Shown: positions 1-7,444, numbered from the stretch's first letter. The stretch: 33,887 nucleotides of DNA from Paenibacillus humicus NBRC 102415 (GCF_004000905.1 NZ_BIMD01000052.1:1-33887), one strand, 5' to 3'. Notes: a model not told the origin generated them from the letters alone. Numbers and translations: made by a program.

Positions 1-356
1 ACATGTTTTCTGCATATTTCCAGAAGTTTCTCGTTCTTTTCCTTCTCATTCTGAAGCGCCTGCTTAACTTTTTCATACCGATTCTCAAGCAATCTTTTAC
101 CGCTTGGTCTGGTTGACGTTTCGATTGCAGTAGCTGCAATTTTTTCTGCCCCTTTTTCAATTTCCATCTGCAGCAAAATGGCTTAATCACAGCGTTCCTT
201 AAGATCAGGACGATTATAGATCGTCTTTCGCTCAATGCCAGCTTTTTTAGCAATCGCTGATATGGACAGTTTTTTCTTCCCTTTTCGGAGGTTTGTTATT
301 GCTTGTTCGATACGCTCCAGTGTAACGAGTTTATTTTCTTTAGAAGGGTCACTCAT
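1..356 (-). pseudogene. TnpC-like HTH/coiled-coil protein, interrupted by an in-frame stop; partial
   Basis: The start chosen is ATG at 356. It overlaps the upstream recombinase stop as ATGA and has a GGGAGGG ribosome site six bases ahead; an earlier in-frame ATG at 371 lies inside that site. Residues 1-57 contain a basic segment and a helix-turn-helix (SISAIAKKAGIERKTIYNRP), the layout of transposon TnpC / DUF6262 proteins. A TAA at 183-185 then stops translation. The same frame stays open to the window edge and encodes a charged, coiled-coil-like tail rich in Glu and Lys, including RPSGKRLLENRYEKVKQAL. The stop therefore looks like a single CAA-to-TAA change in a once longer gene rather than a natural end. 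In Tn554, TnpC influences orientation and frequency of transposition; here a shortened HTH-only product may or may not still act. Confidence 0.7.
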
Positions 357-1984
357 GCCATTCCCTCCCATTCGCTTGGTGTGATATTGTAATCTGAATG
401 ATTATCAATTCCGGAATAATTCACCTGGGTTTCCAACTCATCAATAATTCCTACAAGGTATTTTTCAATTGTCTTTAACTTGTTCTCATAAAGGCCCCCA
501 GCAGGTGCAGATGCCAATTCGCTACGAATTTTTTTCAACCGGCCTTTATGAACTTCAAGAAAGTCCGGAGTAGTCAAAAAATTGCGGCATCCTAAACATA
601 CCCCGTCGCCTTCACAAGGTTCATTTCGCATTGGATGGTGAAGACAAAGTCCATGTGACAAAATTTGAATCTTATGCGCTTTACGCAATTTATCAACTTG
701 TTCGATGGTCTTTCCTTTGAATGGGTTATTTACTTTAAGCTTTTCTTTTATTTGAAGAGCCTGCTTACCAACAAGAACTGCGCCTTCATTGAATACTTTC
801 GAGAACTTGTTCCTTACATCCTCTTGAAGCAGGTGTGTATAGTGCTGTGTACCTCTAATGGACTTGTGATTTAACAATTCCCGTATAGTTTCCAGAGAGG
901 CCCCACCTTTTAAAGCATACGTAGCGCAAGCGTGGCGGAATGTATGAGATGAAAAATCAGCAATATCTCCATTTTTATATCGGAGATTGTGTTTTTGAAG
1001 CCAGGGTCTTAGAAAATTCTTTGACCAATTTGCATGGGAAACTATACACACGGGATATCCTTTGACATTACGTATTCGATTAAGAAATAAATACGGTAAG
1101 CCCGATTCTTTTCTTAACGGATCCGTGTATTTTTCAACTTTCGTAATGGCTTGTACGACAAGGGCATTCGCTGGTTTATACACCCTCGTAGGTTCGGCTT
1201 GCAGTTTACCGGTGTTGTATACTAATTTTGTTTCTCCGCCAATTGGCTCAATGGAGGCATTATACATCGTAATGATTTCGCTAATGCGAAGTCCAAGCTG
1301 CAATCCAACTACTACGCTAGCTGCAACAAGTATATTTTCGTCCATATCTAAATCACTTACTGCTTTACGCAATATCCGATCGATCAACTGTTCGTCCGAT
1401 ATTTTATCAATGTTTACTTGCTCTGCTTGCTTGGCATCCTTCTTTAACGCTTTGTTATTAATAATGAGCTCATTGTACATGCCCTGAACAAATCGAACAT
1501 CTTTTGGAACATCCCAGCCTTTAATATTTCCCTTTAATAAGATTTCTTTTAACGCCAATGCACTTTTCTTGATTGAAACAGAGCTTATTGACTGACCACT
1601 TGTCTCGCTTTTCGCTTCAGGCAAATACGTAAAATACGTCTCCAATAAACTCTGATCAATTTCTGAAAACGACTCCACTTCCGGCGCATATTCTTTTATA
1701 AATTTAGAAAATCGAACAACACCGTCTAAATTTCGTTTGGCAGTTGAAAACTTGCCCGTGGTTAACTCATGATGCATAAACCATTTTATTACTTCTAGCA
1801 TTTTGGGCTTATCAACAACAAATTCAAAATCAATCATAAGCCTCTTGCCAGACAAATGCTCTACATTAATAAATCCGTTAAAATCCCATACATTGTCTGA
1901 GAATTTACTATTACCGCAGCGGAAATCTAATTGGGGTATTAGGGGGTTGTAATCAAACAATTGAAGCTTTATACTTTCAACCAC
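353..1984 (-). CDS. Tyrosine recombinase, third of trio, with C-terminal Cys cluster (TnpB-like)
   Basis: 543 aa with a GTG start at 1984, preceded by GGAGG at good spacing and overlapping the previous gene by 8 bases. The catalytic set of tyrosine recombinases is visible: R233 (GLRISE), H347-x-x-R350 (HTFRH), H373 in LLNHKS, and nucleophile Y382 (GTQHYTH). Residues about 1-190 form the larger N-terminal DNA-binding part. After the catalytic domain, about 160 residues include C447, C457, C463 and C466 (GVCLGC) followed by FLTTPDFLEVHKGRLKKIR. This is a likely zinc-binding module shared with the neighbouring recombinase. It probably acts with the other two recombinases in strand exchange. It is longer than typical single-subunit integrases (about 350-400 aa). 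I infer function from motifs; target site unknown. Confidence 0.85.
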   Translation of the reverse strand: MVESIKLQLFDYNPLIPQLDFRCGNSKFSDNVWDFNGFINVEHLSGKRLMIDFEFVVDKPKMLEVIKWFMHHELTTGKFSTAKRNLDGVVRFSKFIKEYAPEVESFSEIDQSLLETYFTYLPEAKSETSGQSISSVSIKKSALALKEILLKGNIKGWDVPKDVRFVQGMYNELIINNKALKKDAKQAEQVNIDKISDEQLIDRILRKAVSDLDMDENILVAASVVVGLQLGLRISEIITMYNASIEPIGGETKLVYNTGKLQAEPTRVYKPANALVVQAITKVEKYTDPLRKESGLPYLFLNRIRNVKGYPVCIVSHANWSKNFLRPWLQKHNLRYKNGDIADFSSHTFRHACATYALKGGASLETIRELLNHKSIRGTQHYTHLLQEDVRNKFSKVFNEGAVLVGKQALQIKEKLKVNNPFKGKTIEQVDKLRKAHKIQILSHGLCLHHPMRNEPCEGDGVCLGCRNFLTTPDFLEVHKGRLKKIRSELASAPAGGLYENKLKTIEKYLVGIIDELETQVNYSGIDNHSDYNITPSEWEGMA

Positions 1985-3374
1985 TCAGCATCGCCTCCAA
2001 ACGCCCTATAATCGTTTCTAAGGCGTATTCAACAGTCTCAAGATGATTCGTCGTACCGATGTACTCCTGAGCCATATATGCCTCTCTGTTGGCTCTGAGA
2101 CGATCCAAATGGTCTTTATGAATTGGTAAGTGTTCGGGAGTCGTGATAAACTTAGGACAGATCACGCACATATTAAATTTAGAGCATATCTTGCCCTCAT
2201 TATTTATCGGCTTCTGACAAGCCCCATCAGGCAATGAAGCAGACAATAGCGTTTCCGTGTCGATTTTTTTTCCTTCTCCTATTTCCTTCTCACTGATTTC
2301 CTTGACTATCAAGCCGATAAATCCAAGCTTTTTATATTCGCTTTCAATTTTTGGATCTTTGACCTTTGCATATAAACTTGTAGAGTGTAATGATTCATGA
2401 CCAAGATATTCTTGAATTTCAAACATACTCATACCCTTGTTTAGCATGTCCGTTCCAAGCGTATGCCTAAATGCGTGAAAGGTTAATGGGTATAATTCGC
2501 CATCGTTATCTCTGATATCATGCTTTTTGACAAACCGATAAAGTTTATCTCGAAATATTTTTTGGAGCAGTCTGGCATACCGTATATTCCGTTTTTGCCA
2601 GTAAAGACAAATGTAGTTTGTTGCAAGTTCTTTCCTGGCCACTTCTGAGTATTGTTCAAGTAGTTGAACTGCCCGTTTGACTCGATTTGATACGGGGATA
2701 TATCTGTCAGCCTTATTTTTCGGAGAGAAAACATACAATACGGGTTTTCCTGTAAAATCTTCAGTTATACACCCCTCGGTTAGGTCCAAAACCTCTGAAA
2801 GCCTGATTCCCGAATCGATGCCGATCTCCACAATAGACTTCAAGAGGATGTTTTTCTCCTTTTTTAAAGCTATTTCAATCTGTTCCATTACATTATCGGG
2901 TATATACCTTGTCCTTAAAACATCATCTTGCTTAAGTGCTTGGTACTCATCTCCATCAAAAACCTGTCCCTCCGGAAAACCATCATACTCAAAAAACTGC
3001 CCATGTTCTATTACCCATTTTAGTGCAGACATAGCAACCGATCTTGTAGAGTTTGCTAATTGAATCTGTTGTAAATAATAAATATACATTTGAGTGATTT
3101 GGTGCGATAAATCGGCATAATCCATAATTTTCAAGTTGTATTCTTTCAGGAATTCAAAGAACCGTTTCAATGAATAATTATATCGATACAGTGTTTCGAC
3201 ACTCGGCTTCCCTAGACTCATGCATTCAATTGTTATTTGCTTATGTATTTTCTTGAACCATTTATTTGGCAAATATGAAAATTCAAAAGATAATTTATCA
3301 CCATAACTCGATTGATACGGAACCTCCCATCTATCAGTTTTTGTATCAACTGTTGAAATATACGCTCTACTCAA
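1977..3374 (-). CDS. Tyrosine recombinase, second of trio, with C-terminal Cys cluster (TnpB-like)
   Basis: 465 aa. The best start is TTG at 3374, overlapping the first recombinase's TGA, with GGAG just upstream. Catalytic residues: R191 (SGIRLSEV), H300-A-F-R303 (HAFRH), H326 (LGHES) and Y335 (STSLYAK). The N-terminal SAM-like core-binding region is residues about 45-130. A C-terminal extension carries C386, C397, C403 and C406 (MCVIC) followed by FITTPEHLPIHKDHLDRLR. The third recombinase has nearly the same pattern, so these two look like diverged paralogues sharing a putative zinc module. It is translated as part of the overlapping operon and presumably forms a heteromeric recombinase. 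Composition is AT-rich like its neighbours. Confidence 0.85.
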   Translation of the reverse strand: MSRAYISTVDTKTDRWEVPYQSSYGDKLSFEFSYLPNKWFKKIHKQITIECMSLGKPSVETLYRYNYSLKRFFEFLKEYNLKIMDYADLSHQITQMYIYYLQQIQLANSTRSVAMSALKWVIEHGQFFEYDGFPEGQVFDGDEYQALKQDDVLRTRYIPDNVMEQIEIALKKEKNILLKSIVEIGIDSGIRLSEVLDLTEGCITEDFTGKPVLYVFSPKNKADRYIPVSNRVKRAVQLLEQYSEVARKELATNYICLYWQKRNIRYARLLQKIFRDKLYRFVKKHDIRDNDGELYPLTFHAFRHTLGTDMLNKGMSMFEIQEYLGHESLHSTSLYAKVKDPKIESEYKKLGFIGLIVKEISEKEIGEGKKIDTETLLSASLPDGACQKPINNEGKICSKFNMCVICPKFITTPEHLPIHKDHLDRLRANREAYMAQEYIGTTNHLETVEYALETIIGRLEAMLSG

Positions 3375-4477
3375 TTCAACTCCGCGCTCCTTCTCTGACG
3401 CATGAAGCTTTCATATGCCGTTGTTTTCGCTTCAAGCGACAAATGTTGATACTTACTCGTAGACTTAACATCATTATGACCTAACCTATCTTGGACATAA
3501 CGCATATCAAATCCCGATTCGGTGAGTTCGGTTCCATGGGTGTGCCTAAGCATGTGAGAAGTGCATTTAATACCCACTTGTTCAGATAGCTTATTGAAGA
3601 GCTTTGTTATCGTATCGCGGATCATATATTGGCCAGGGCTGGTTTCATGATTCACAAATATCGTAAGATGTTTTCCATCATCAGGGCGATGATACAAGAT
3701 ATAATCCTCTATGGCAAAGACAATATCTCTGCTGACGGGTATTTCCCTTTCTAGTGATTTGATGTTGTGGTCTTTATGGTATAGTGGATCATGCTCTTTT
3801 ACCTTTATAACCCCAACTTTTGTTTGAATCTCATAATCACCTATACGAAGACCTAGTGCCTCACTAATCCGGCAACCCGTTTCATAAAGAAATCTGAACA
3901 ATAACTGATTTCGGGCATTCAAGCTCTCATCTGACTGTAACATCTCAAGTCCTTGATAGAGCTTTTCAACCTGTTCCCGAGTCAAACGCTTACCCTTAAC
4001 TGATTTTTTCTCTTTAACTCGGAAGAAATTAAAACCCATATCTTTACGACTAACTTTCTGAACTAGGAAATGTCTGTTTTTTGAATCATCTTTATAAGTT
4101 AATGGGTTCTCCGTCACAAAGCCCCCAATCACTTCATAATATCGATAAAATGAGGCTATTGTTGCCATATACTTATTCTTTGTCTTTGCAGATTTCTCTT
4201 TGTCCGTCTTTCCGACTTTCGTTTTCAAATACTCAAGCCAAGAAAACATATCCGCTTTCCTAACCTCGTAAAATTTAAGCCCCACTTCGTTTAACCAAGT
4301 GAAATATTCCTTTAAGTCTCTACTATAACCTTCGATTGTGTTCTCAGAGTGCCCCTTCTCTTCTAAATAGTGAAGAAACAATGTTATTTCCTCGACAATG
4401 TTGTAGTCCTCATCCACAACTACTACATTTCGTTTTCCGGCCTCATTGAGAGTTTTTTCAATTTTCAGATTGCCCAT
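3371..4477 (-). CDS. Tyrosine recombinase, first of trio (TnpA-like)
   Basis: 368 aa from ATG at 4477; an in-frame ATG at 4558 would give 395 aa. I prefer 4477: GGTGG sits eight bases upstream, and a -10-like TATAAT at 4571-4576 would leave almost no leader for 4558. Numbering from 4477, catalytic residues are R203 (TGCRISEAL), H308-M-L-R311 (HMLRH), H334 (LGHND) and Y343 (TSKYQH). The N-terminal core-binding domain covers about residues 25-115. No Cys cluster is present, unlike the two genes that follow. Length is close to the 361-residue TnpA of Tn554. As first gene of the module it lies nearest the presumed element end by rpsR, matching the position of tnpA in Tn554. Confidence 0.85.
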   Translation of the reverse strand: MGNLKIEKTLNEAGKRNVVVVDEDYNIVEEITLFLHYLEEKGHSENTIEGYSRDLKEYFTWLNEVGLKFYEVRKADMFSWLEYLKTKVGKTDKEKSAKTKNKYMATIASFYRYYEVIGGFVTENPLTYKDDSKNRHFLVQKVSRKDMGFNFFRVKEKKSVKGKRLTREQVEKLYQGLEMLQSDESLNARNQLLFRFLYETGCRISEALGLRIGDYEIQTKVGVIKVKEHDPLYHKDHNIKSLEREIPVSRDIVFAIEDYILYHRPDDGKHLTIFVNHETSPGQYMIRDTITKLFNKLSEQVGIKCTSHMLRHTHGTELTESGFDMRYVQDRLGHNDVKSTSKYQHLSLEAKTTAYESFMRQRRSAELN

Positions 4478-4570
4478 ATTCATCACCACCGAGATCAATC
4501 CTATATGATGTTTAGCCAATGTTTTCCCACTTTTACCGATCTTGAGTGTGTATATCATCCATCATCTATT

Positions 4571-4590
4571 ATTATAGAGTTAATTGTCAA
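4571..4590 (-). promoter_or_regulatory. Possible promoter of the recombinase operon
   Basis: On the minus strand a perfect -10 hexamer TATAAT (4576-4571) lies about 95 bases before the preferred first start. A TTGACA (4590-4585) is only 8 bases from it, too close to be its -35 box. The -35 at 17-base spacing (CTATGA) is poor. The site may be weak, or the TTGACA may be coincidental. Confidence 0.3.
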
Positions 4591-4694
4591 TTATCATAGT
4601 TGAGTTCCGGAGTAAACTCAAGAAACAAAAGGAACGATTCGCACATGCAATGCTCTTCCGCCGCGGGTTCAATGAACTCTTTTGTGCTACCATA

Positions 4695-4733
4695 GAAAAA
4701 GGTGTGTTGCCATAAGGCCAACACACCTTTTTC
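4695..4733 (-). terminator. Intrinsic terminator after rpsR (symmetric)
   Basis: Perfect 15-bp inverted repeat (4695-4709 with 4719-4733) around a 9-base loop. The arms contain A-tracts and T-tracts, so it can work in both directions. It begins one base after the rpsR stop codon. It insulates rpsR from the recombinase operon and marks the last non-element feature before the mobile module. Confidence 0.9.
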
Positions 4734-5018
4734 CTAGATATTATCCGTTGTGTACGGAAGCAACGCTACCGCCCTAGCACGTTTAATTGCAACTGTTAAT
4801 GCACGTTGATATTTTGCGCTTGTTCCAGTCACACGGCGAGGAAGAATCTTCCCACGTTCGCTAATGAACTTTTTAAGAACTTCCGTATTTTTGTAATCAA
4901 TATGAGTAATTTTATTGACTGTAAAGTAGCAAACTTTTCTACGTTTACCTTTGCCACCTCTACGTGGAGCAAACTTTCTTTCACCACGTTCTTCGTCATT
5001 TCTTTGTGCAAATGCCAT
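4734..5018 (-). CDS. rpsR: 30S ribosomal protein S18, AT-rich, detached from rpsF-ssb
   Basis: 94 aa from ATG at 5018 (MAFAQRND...); an upstream in-frame start at 5051 would add 11 atypical residues. The S18 core is unmistakable: [52 protein letters not shown]18 binds S6 on the small-subunit platform. It is normally the third gene of rpsF-ssb-rpsR within tens of bases of ssb. Here about 340 bases and a terminator intervene, and the gene's GC content is about 40% (109 of 270 bases counted) against about 60% or more in ssb. It thus shares the composition of the neighbouring mobile element rather than of its operon partners. It may be a transferred copy or replacement. The ribosome site is weak by eye. 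Confidence 0.93.
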   Translation of the reverse strand: MAFAQRNDEERGERKFAPRRGGKGKRRKVCYFTVNKITHIDYKNTEVLKKFISERGKILPRRVTGTSAKYQRALTVAIKRARAVALLPYTTDNI

Positions 5019-5061
5019 TGTTATTTTCTCGTTCCCTTCATTATTGCACATTGGTTAACGT

Positions 5062-5067
5062 GCCAAG
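5062..5067 (-). promoter_or_regulatory. Possible -35 box of an rpsR promoter
   Basis: TTGGCA on the minus strand, with a 17-base spacer to a poor -10 (TAATGA). Because a terminator separates rpsR from ssb, rpsR should need a promoter of its own. This is the best candidate I see, and it is weak. Confidence 0.25.
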
Positions 5068-5095
5068 TTTTTTCTGACTATCCTCTAGTTCAAAG

Positions 5096-5135
5096 TTGGG
5101 TATGGATAAGTCTTACGACTTACCCACACCCGACT
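5096..5135 (-). promoter_or_regulatory. Long GNRA-capped hairpin upstream of rpsR
   Basis: Arms 5096-5113 and 5118-5135 pair over 18 positions. As leftward RNA there are two G-U wobbles, one C-A mismatch and a GUAA tetraloop. Only three U residues follow, so it is a poor terminator. It lies about 80 bases before the rpsR start, in AT-rich DNA. It could be a leader structure, a transcript-end remnant or part of a mobile-element end. Function unknown. Confidence 0.45.
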
Positions 5136-5291
5136 TCTCACTACGGGGCTACACCCACATCTTGAAATAAGGATGGTCATCATCACTAGACTACATTGAC
5201 GGTCATAACGTATTACACACTTTACTCAACATCGCGCGATCTTAATAAACCGTGGATGCTGGTCGTAAATGAAGATTACCATTACACAGTT

Positions 5292-5338
5292 AAAATGCTT
5301 TAAAACCCCTTGATTTTACTGAGGTCTTAAAGCATTTT
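5292..5338 (-). terminator. Terminator after ssb
   Basis: A 12-bp perfect AT-rich stem (5292-5303 with 5327-5338), extended by a few more pairs (A5305-T5325, C5306-G5324, C5307-G5323), followed leftward by TTTTAACT. It lies 23 bases past the ssb stop and would end the rpsF-ssb transcript before rpsR. Confidence 0.65.
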
Positions 5339-5360
5339 CTGATCTCAGATGTTACGCTCT

Positions 5361-5936
5361 CTAAAATGGCAAATCATCTTCGGAGATGTCGATGGGGCGT
5401 CCGTCATCCGAGAATGGATCCCGGTTTCCCTGAGAACCTCCACCACCGCCGCGATTGCCCCCGTAGGAACCTCCGCCTTGGTTGCCGCCGCTCGACTGGC
5501 CGCCGCCGTATCCGCCACCGCTGCTGCCGCTTCCGCCGCCATTGCCGCTTCCACCGCTGTAGCCGCCGCTTCCTCCTGCATTGTACGAGCCTTCTTCACG
5601 CGAACCGCCATCGCGGTTACCGGATTCAAGGAAACGGACATTGTCGGCAATAATCTCCGTCACATAGACGCGCTTGCCTTCATTGTTCTCGTAGTTCCTT
5701 ACCTGCATCCGGCCTTCAACCGCCGTCAGACGGCCTTTGCGCAGATAGTTGGCGCACGTCTCGGCAAGCTGCCTCCACGTGACAATCGGAATGAAATCGG
5801 CTTCGCGTTCCCCGGACTGGCTGTTGAAGGGCCGGTCTACCGCCAGCGTGAATTGCGTTACCGCAACGCCGGATGGGGTATAGCGAAGTTCTGGATCTTT
5901 GGTCAATCTGCCAATCAGAATGACACGGTTCAACAT
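5361..5936 (-). CDS. ssb: Single-stranded DNA-binding protein
   Basis: 191 aa from ATG at 5936, with GGGAGG upstream. The OB-fold spans residues 1 to about 105 ([34 protein letters not shown]). A Gly/Ser/Asn-rich disordered linker follows, and the acidic tip DISEDDLPF recruits replication and repair partners. It coats single-stranded DNA at forks and in recombination. It is the second gene of the rpsF-ssb operon, 33 bases after rpsF. The GC-rich Gly linker produces several spurious long ORFs in other frames. The usual third gene, rpsR, is not adjacent. Confidence 0.97.
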   Translation of the reverse strand: MLNRVILIGRLTKDPELRYTPSGVAVTQFTLAVDRPFNSQSGEREADFIPIVTWRQLAETCANYLRKGRLTAVEGRMQVRNYENNEGKRVYVTEIIADNVRFLESGNRDGGSREEGSYNAGGSGGYSGGSGNGGGSGSSGGGYGGGQSSGGNQGGGSYGGNRGGGGGSQGNRDPFSDDGRPIDISEDDLPF

Positions 5937-5969
5937 CGTACCCGCCTCCCAAGTTCGAACAATCTTGGC

Positions 5970-6254
5970 TTACGCTACGTCTTTGACGATCAGGTAACGG
6001 ATAACATCATCCGTGATTTTGATGACGCGATCCAGCTCGTTGATCACTTCGTTGGTTCCGTTGAAGTGGACGAGAACGTAGATACCGTCACGAATCTTGT
6101 TGATCTCATACGCAAGACGGCGCTTGCCGAGAACATCGGACTTGGTAACTTCTCCGCCATTGTTGATGATGCCATTGAACTTTTCGACGAGAGCTTGAAC
6201 AGTTTCTTGCTCCGCCTCTGGACGAATGATGTACATCACTTCGTATTTGCGCAC
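5970..6254 (-). CDS. rpsF: 30S ribosomal protein S6
   Basis: 94 aa with GTG start at 6254 and a strong AGGAGG at 6264-6269. The S6 fold signatures MRKYEVMYIIRPE, GEVTKSDVLGKRRLAYEI and YVLVHFNG are present. S6 pairs with S18 on the 30S platform. First gene of the rpsF-ssb unit, driven by a good sigma-A promoter about 95 bases upstream. The leader between promoter and start may carry the S6:S18 autoregulatory RNA known in many bacteria. Length is normal for the family. Confidence 0.97.
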   Translation of the reverse strand: MRKYEVMYIIRPEAEQETVQALVEKFNGIINNGGEVTKSDVLGKRRLAYEINKIRDGIYVLVHFNGTNEVINELDRVIKITDDVIRYLIVKDVA

Positions 6255-6346
6255 TTTGATTCACCTCCTCTTGGACTAAGCGGCCCTTTCTGCCTGAGCA
6301 TAAGAGCAAGGAGCGAGAGACTTAACTCTAACTCGCATACCCACCT

Positions 6347-6375
6347 ACTATATCAGAACAGCTTGTACGATGCAA
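6347..6375 (-). promoter_or_regulatory. sigma-A promoter of rpsF-ssb
   Basis: Minus-strand TTGCAT (6375-6370), exactly 17 bases, then TATAGT (6352-6347). It is placed about 93 bases before the rpsF start, leaving room for a structured leader. Confidence 0.75.
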
Positions 6376-6628
6376 GCCGAGCGGAGGCTGCTTCCAGATT
6401 TTGAACGTCGCTCGACATCATCCGCACGTACGATTCGATTGGCGTTTTTCTGCCGCCCGAAGCCCCTCGCCACGGTCCAGAAAAAGACGGAACAAGCCCT
6501 TCTACCCCCTATCCATGCGAATAATTGCCGCTGATGATTCGCTCCCGGGAAGCCGAAACTATAAGTCCGGCGCGTCATGTCCGCAGCGGGCACGACGGCC
6601 GGAAAATCCGCGGACGAGGTGAATCGTA
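6376..6628. other. Intergenic stretch between divergent rpsF and yjzC; no gene seen
   Basis: With the rpsF leader, 374 bases separate the two divergent start codons. Open frames here are short and proline/arginine-rich, typical of GC-rich noise. I see no convincing sigma-A promoter for yjzC. Confidence 0.6.
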
Positions 6629-6814
6629 ATGGGCGAACGCACCAAGTTTGAACAAGGCTTCAAGGCTCCGAACGACGGATGGTATATGGAGGCAGGCGAA
6701 GACTCCTTCCACATGGGGATCTCCCATCCCAAGAAGATCTCGCTCAAGAAGGGGCAGCATTTCCCGAAGACCTCGAACCACAACCGGGTCTGGGTGAAAA
6801 TGCCGAAGGTCTGA
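6629..6814 (+). CDS. yjzC: YjzC family small protein
   Basis: 61 aa with ATG at 6629 preceded by GAGGTG. The sequence (FKAPNDGWYMEAGEDSFHMG, PKKISLKKGQHFPKTSNHNR, VW) matches the pattern I recall for the small Bacillales YjzC family. Function unknown. It is isolated, divergent from rpsF, with no downstream partner; the next terminator in its direction is about 290 bases away. No signal peptide or membrane segment. Short, polar and rich in Lys and His. Confidence 0.75.
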   Translation: MGERTKFEQGFKAPNDGWYMEAGEDSFHMGISHPKKISLKKGQHFPKTSNHNRVWVKMPKV

Positions 6815-7102
6815 TTTTATTTTCTGTTGAGGCGAATAAGGCGTCCGGCCACCGCTCATACTATCCTTGACGGCGCGACAAGATGAGGGTGTGGTTCCGT
6901 TGGCCGTAAAAAGCGCAAGGACACTGCAGGGAAAGCACGTACATGAACGCAGAGAAGCGAGGGGTTGTGCCAAAGACATTCGTCTGCAGGGACATCGCCG
7001 CAGCAGGCAGGGAAGTCGCTAGACATCCATAGCCGGGCGGCATTCCGGATTTCGATGAGGGAAGTGCAGCTTGAATTGCGAACTCCATTAAGCGCCGTCG
7101 GA
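6815..7102 (+). other. Unassigned 290-base stretch between yjzC and a rightward terminator
   Basis: No open frame has a ribosome site and credible coding pattern. A 29-codon ATG frame at about 6942 lacks a Shine-Dalgarno. The stretch ends at a good hairpin terminator, so it could be a long yjzC 3' UTR, a decayed gene or a small RNA. Confidence 0.4.
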
Positions 7103-7127
7103 AGAGGACCCGCAAGGGTCCTCTTTT
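7103..7127 (+). terminator. Intrinsic terminator, rightward
   Basis: A perfect 9-bp stem (AGAGGACCC/GGGTCCTCT) with a GCAA tetraloop, followed by TTT. It would end yjzC transcripts. Confidence 0.7.
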
Positions 7128-7165
7128 CCGTATCTGCAAGGCGGTCCGGCAGACAAAAAAGACGC

Positions 7166-7192
7166 AAAAAAGCGGCTCTTGGAAAGAGCCGC
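7166..7192 (-). terminator. Intrinsic terminator after tRNA-Ser
   Basis: Stem GCGGCTCTT/AAGAGCCGC (7172-7180 with 7184-7192), three-base loop, then six U residues leftward. It lies 18 bases past the tRNA 3' end. Confidence 0.9.
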
Positions 7193-7209
7193 GTTAGATG
7201 CAAATGTTA

Positions 7210-7300
7210 TGGCGGAGAGGGTGGGATTCGAACCCACGCACGCCTTGCGACGCCTAACTGATTTCGAGTCAGCCCCCTTGGGCCACTTGGGTACCTCTCC
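7210..7300 (-). tRNA. tRNA-Ser, anticodon CGA
   Basis: 91 nt including encoded CCA. The acceptor stem GGAGAGG pairs with CCTCTCC, followed by discriminator G and CCA. The anticodon stem GCTGA/TCAGT encloses loop CTCGAAA, giving anticodon CGA (reads UCG). A long variable arm (around GGCGTCGCAAGGCGT) is diagnostic of a class II tRNA such as serine. The T arm contains GTGGGTTCGAATCCCAC. It stands alone with its own terminator. tRNA genes are frequent integration targets, but I see no element next to this one. Confidence 0.95.
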
Positions 7301-7444
7301 GCAAGCAAAAATTATCATACCATAGCTGGTCTCTTGTACGCAAGAGCAGATGAAAAGTCTGACAATTCGCTTTGAGCCGAGCCCACGCTGCCTCTAAGGC
7401 CGAGCCATTTTTGCTCCCCGCTTGCGCTCCCGTTCGTCCAGCGC

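Larger units (their letters stand above)
1..4690 (-). mobile_element. Tn554/recombinase-in-trio-like element, partial (runs off left edge)
   Basis: Four leftward genes overlap end to end: three tyrosine recombinases, then a small HTH protein of TnpC type. All are AT-rich (about 37-40% GC where counted), unlike the rest of the window. Tn554 itself carries tnpA-tnpB-tnpC with two recombinases, and recombinase-in-trio elements carry three; this module combines three recombinases with a TnpC. The right boundary must fall between the first recombinase and the rpsR terminator (about 4560-4694), but I see no terminal repeat that fixes it. The left boundary and any cargo lie outside the window. Family placement rests on gene order and catalytic motifs, not on an alignment. 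Confidence 0.7.

Noticed and set aside
4585-4590. TTGACA as -35 of the recombinase promoter
   Set aside because: Only 8 bases from the TATAAT; no usable -10 at 16-18 bases.
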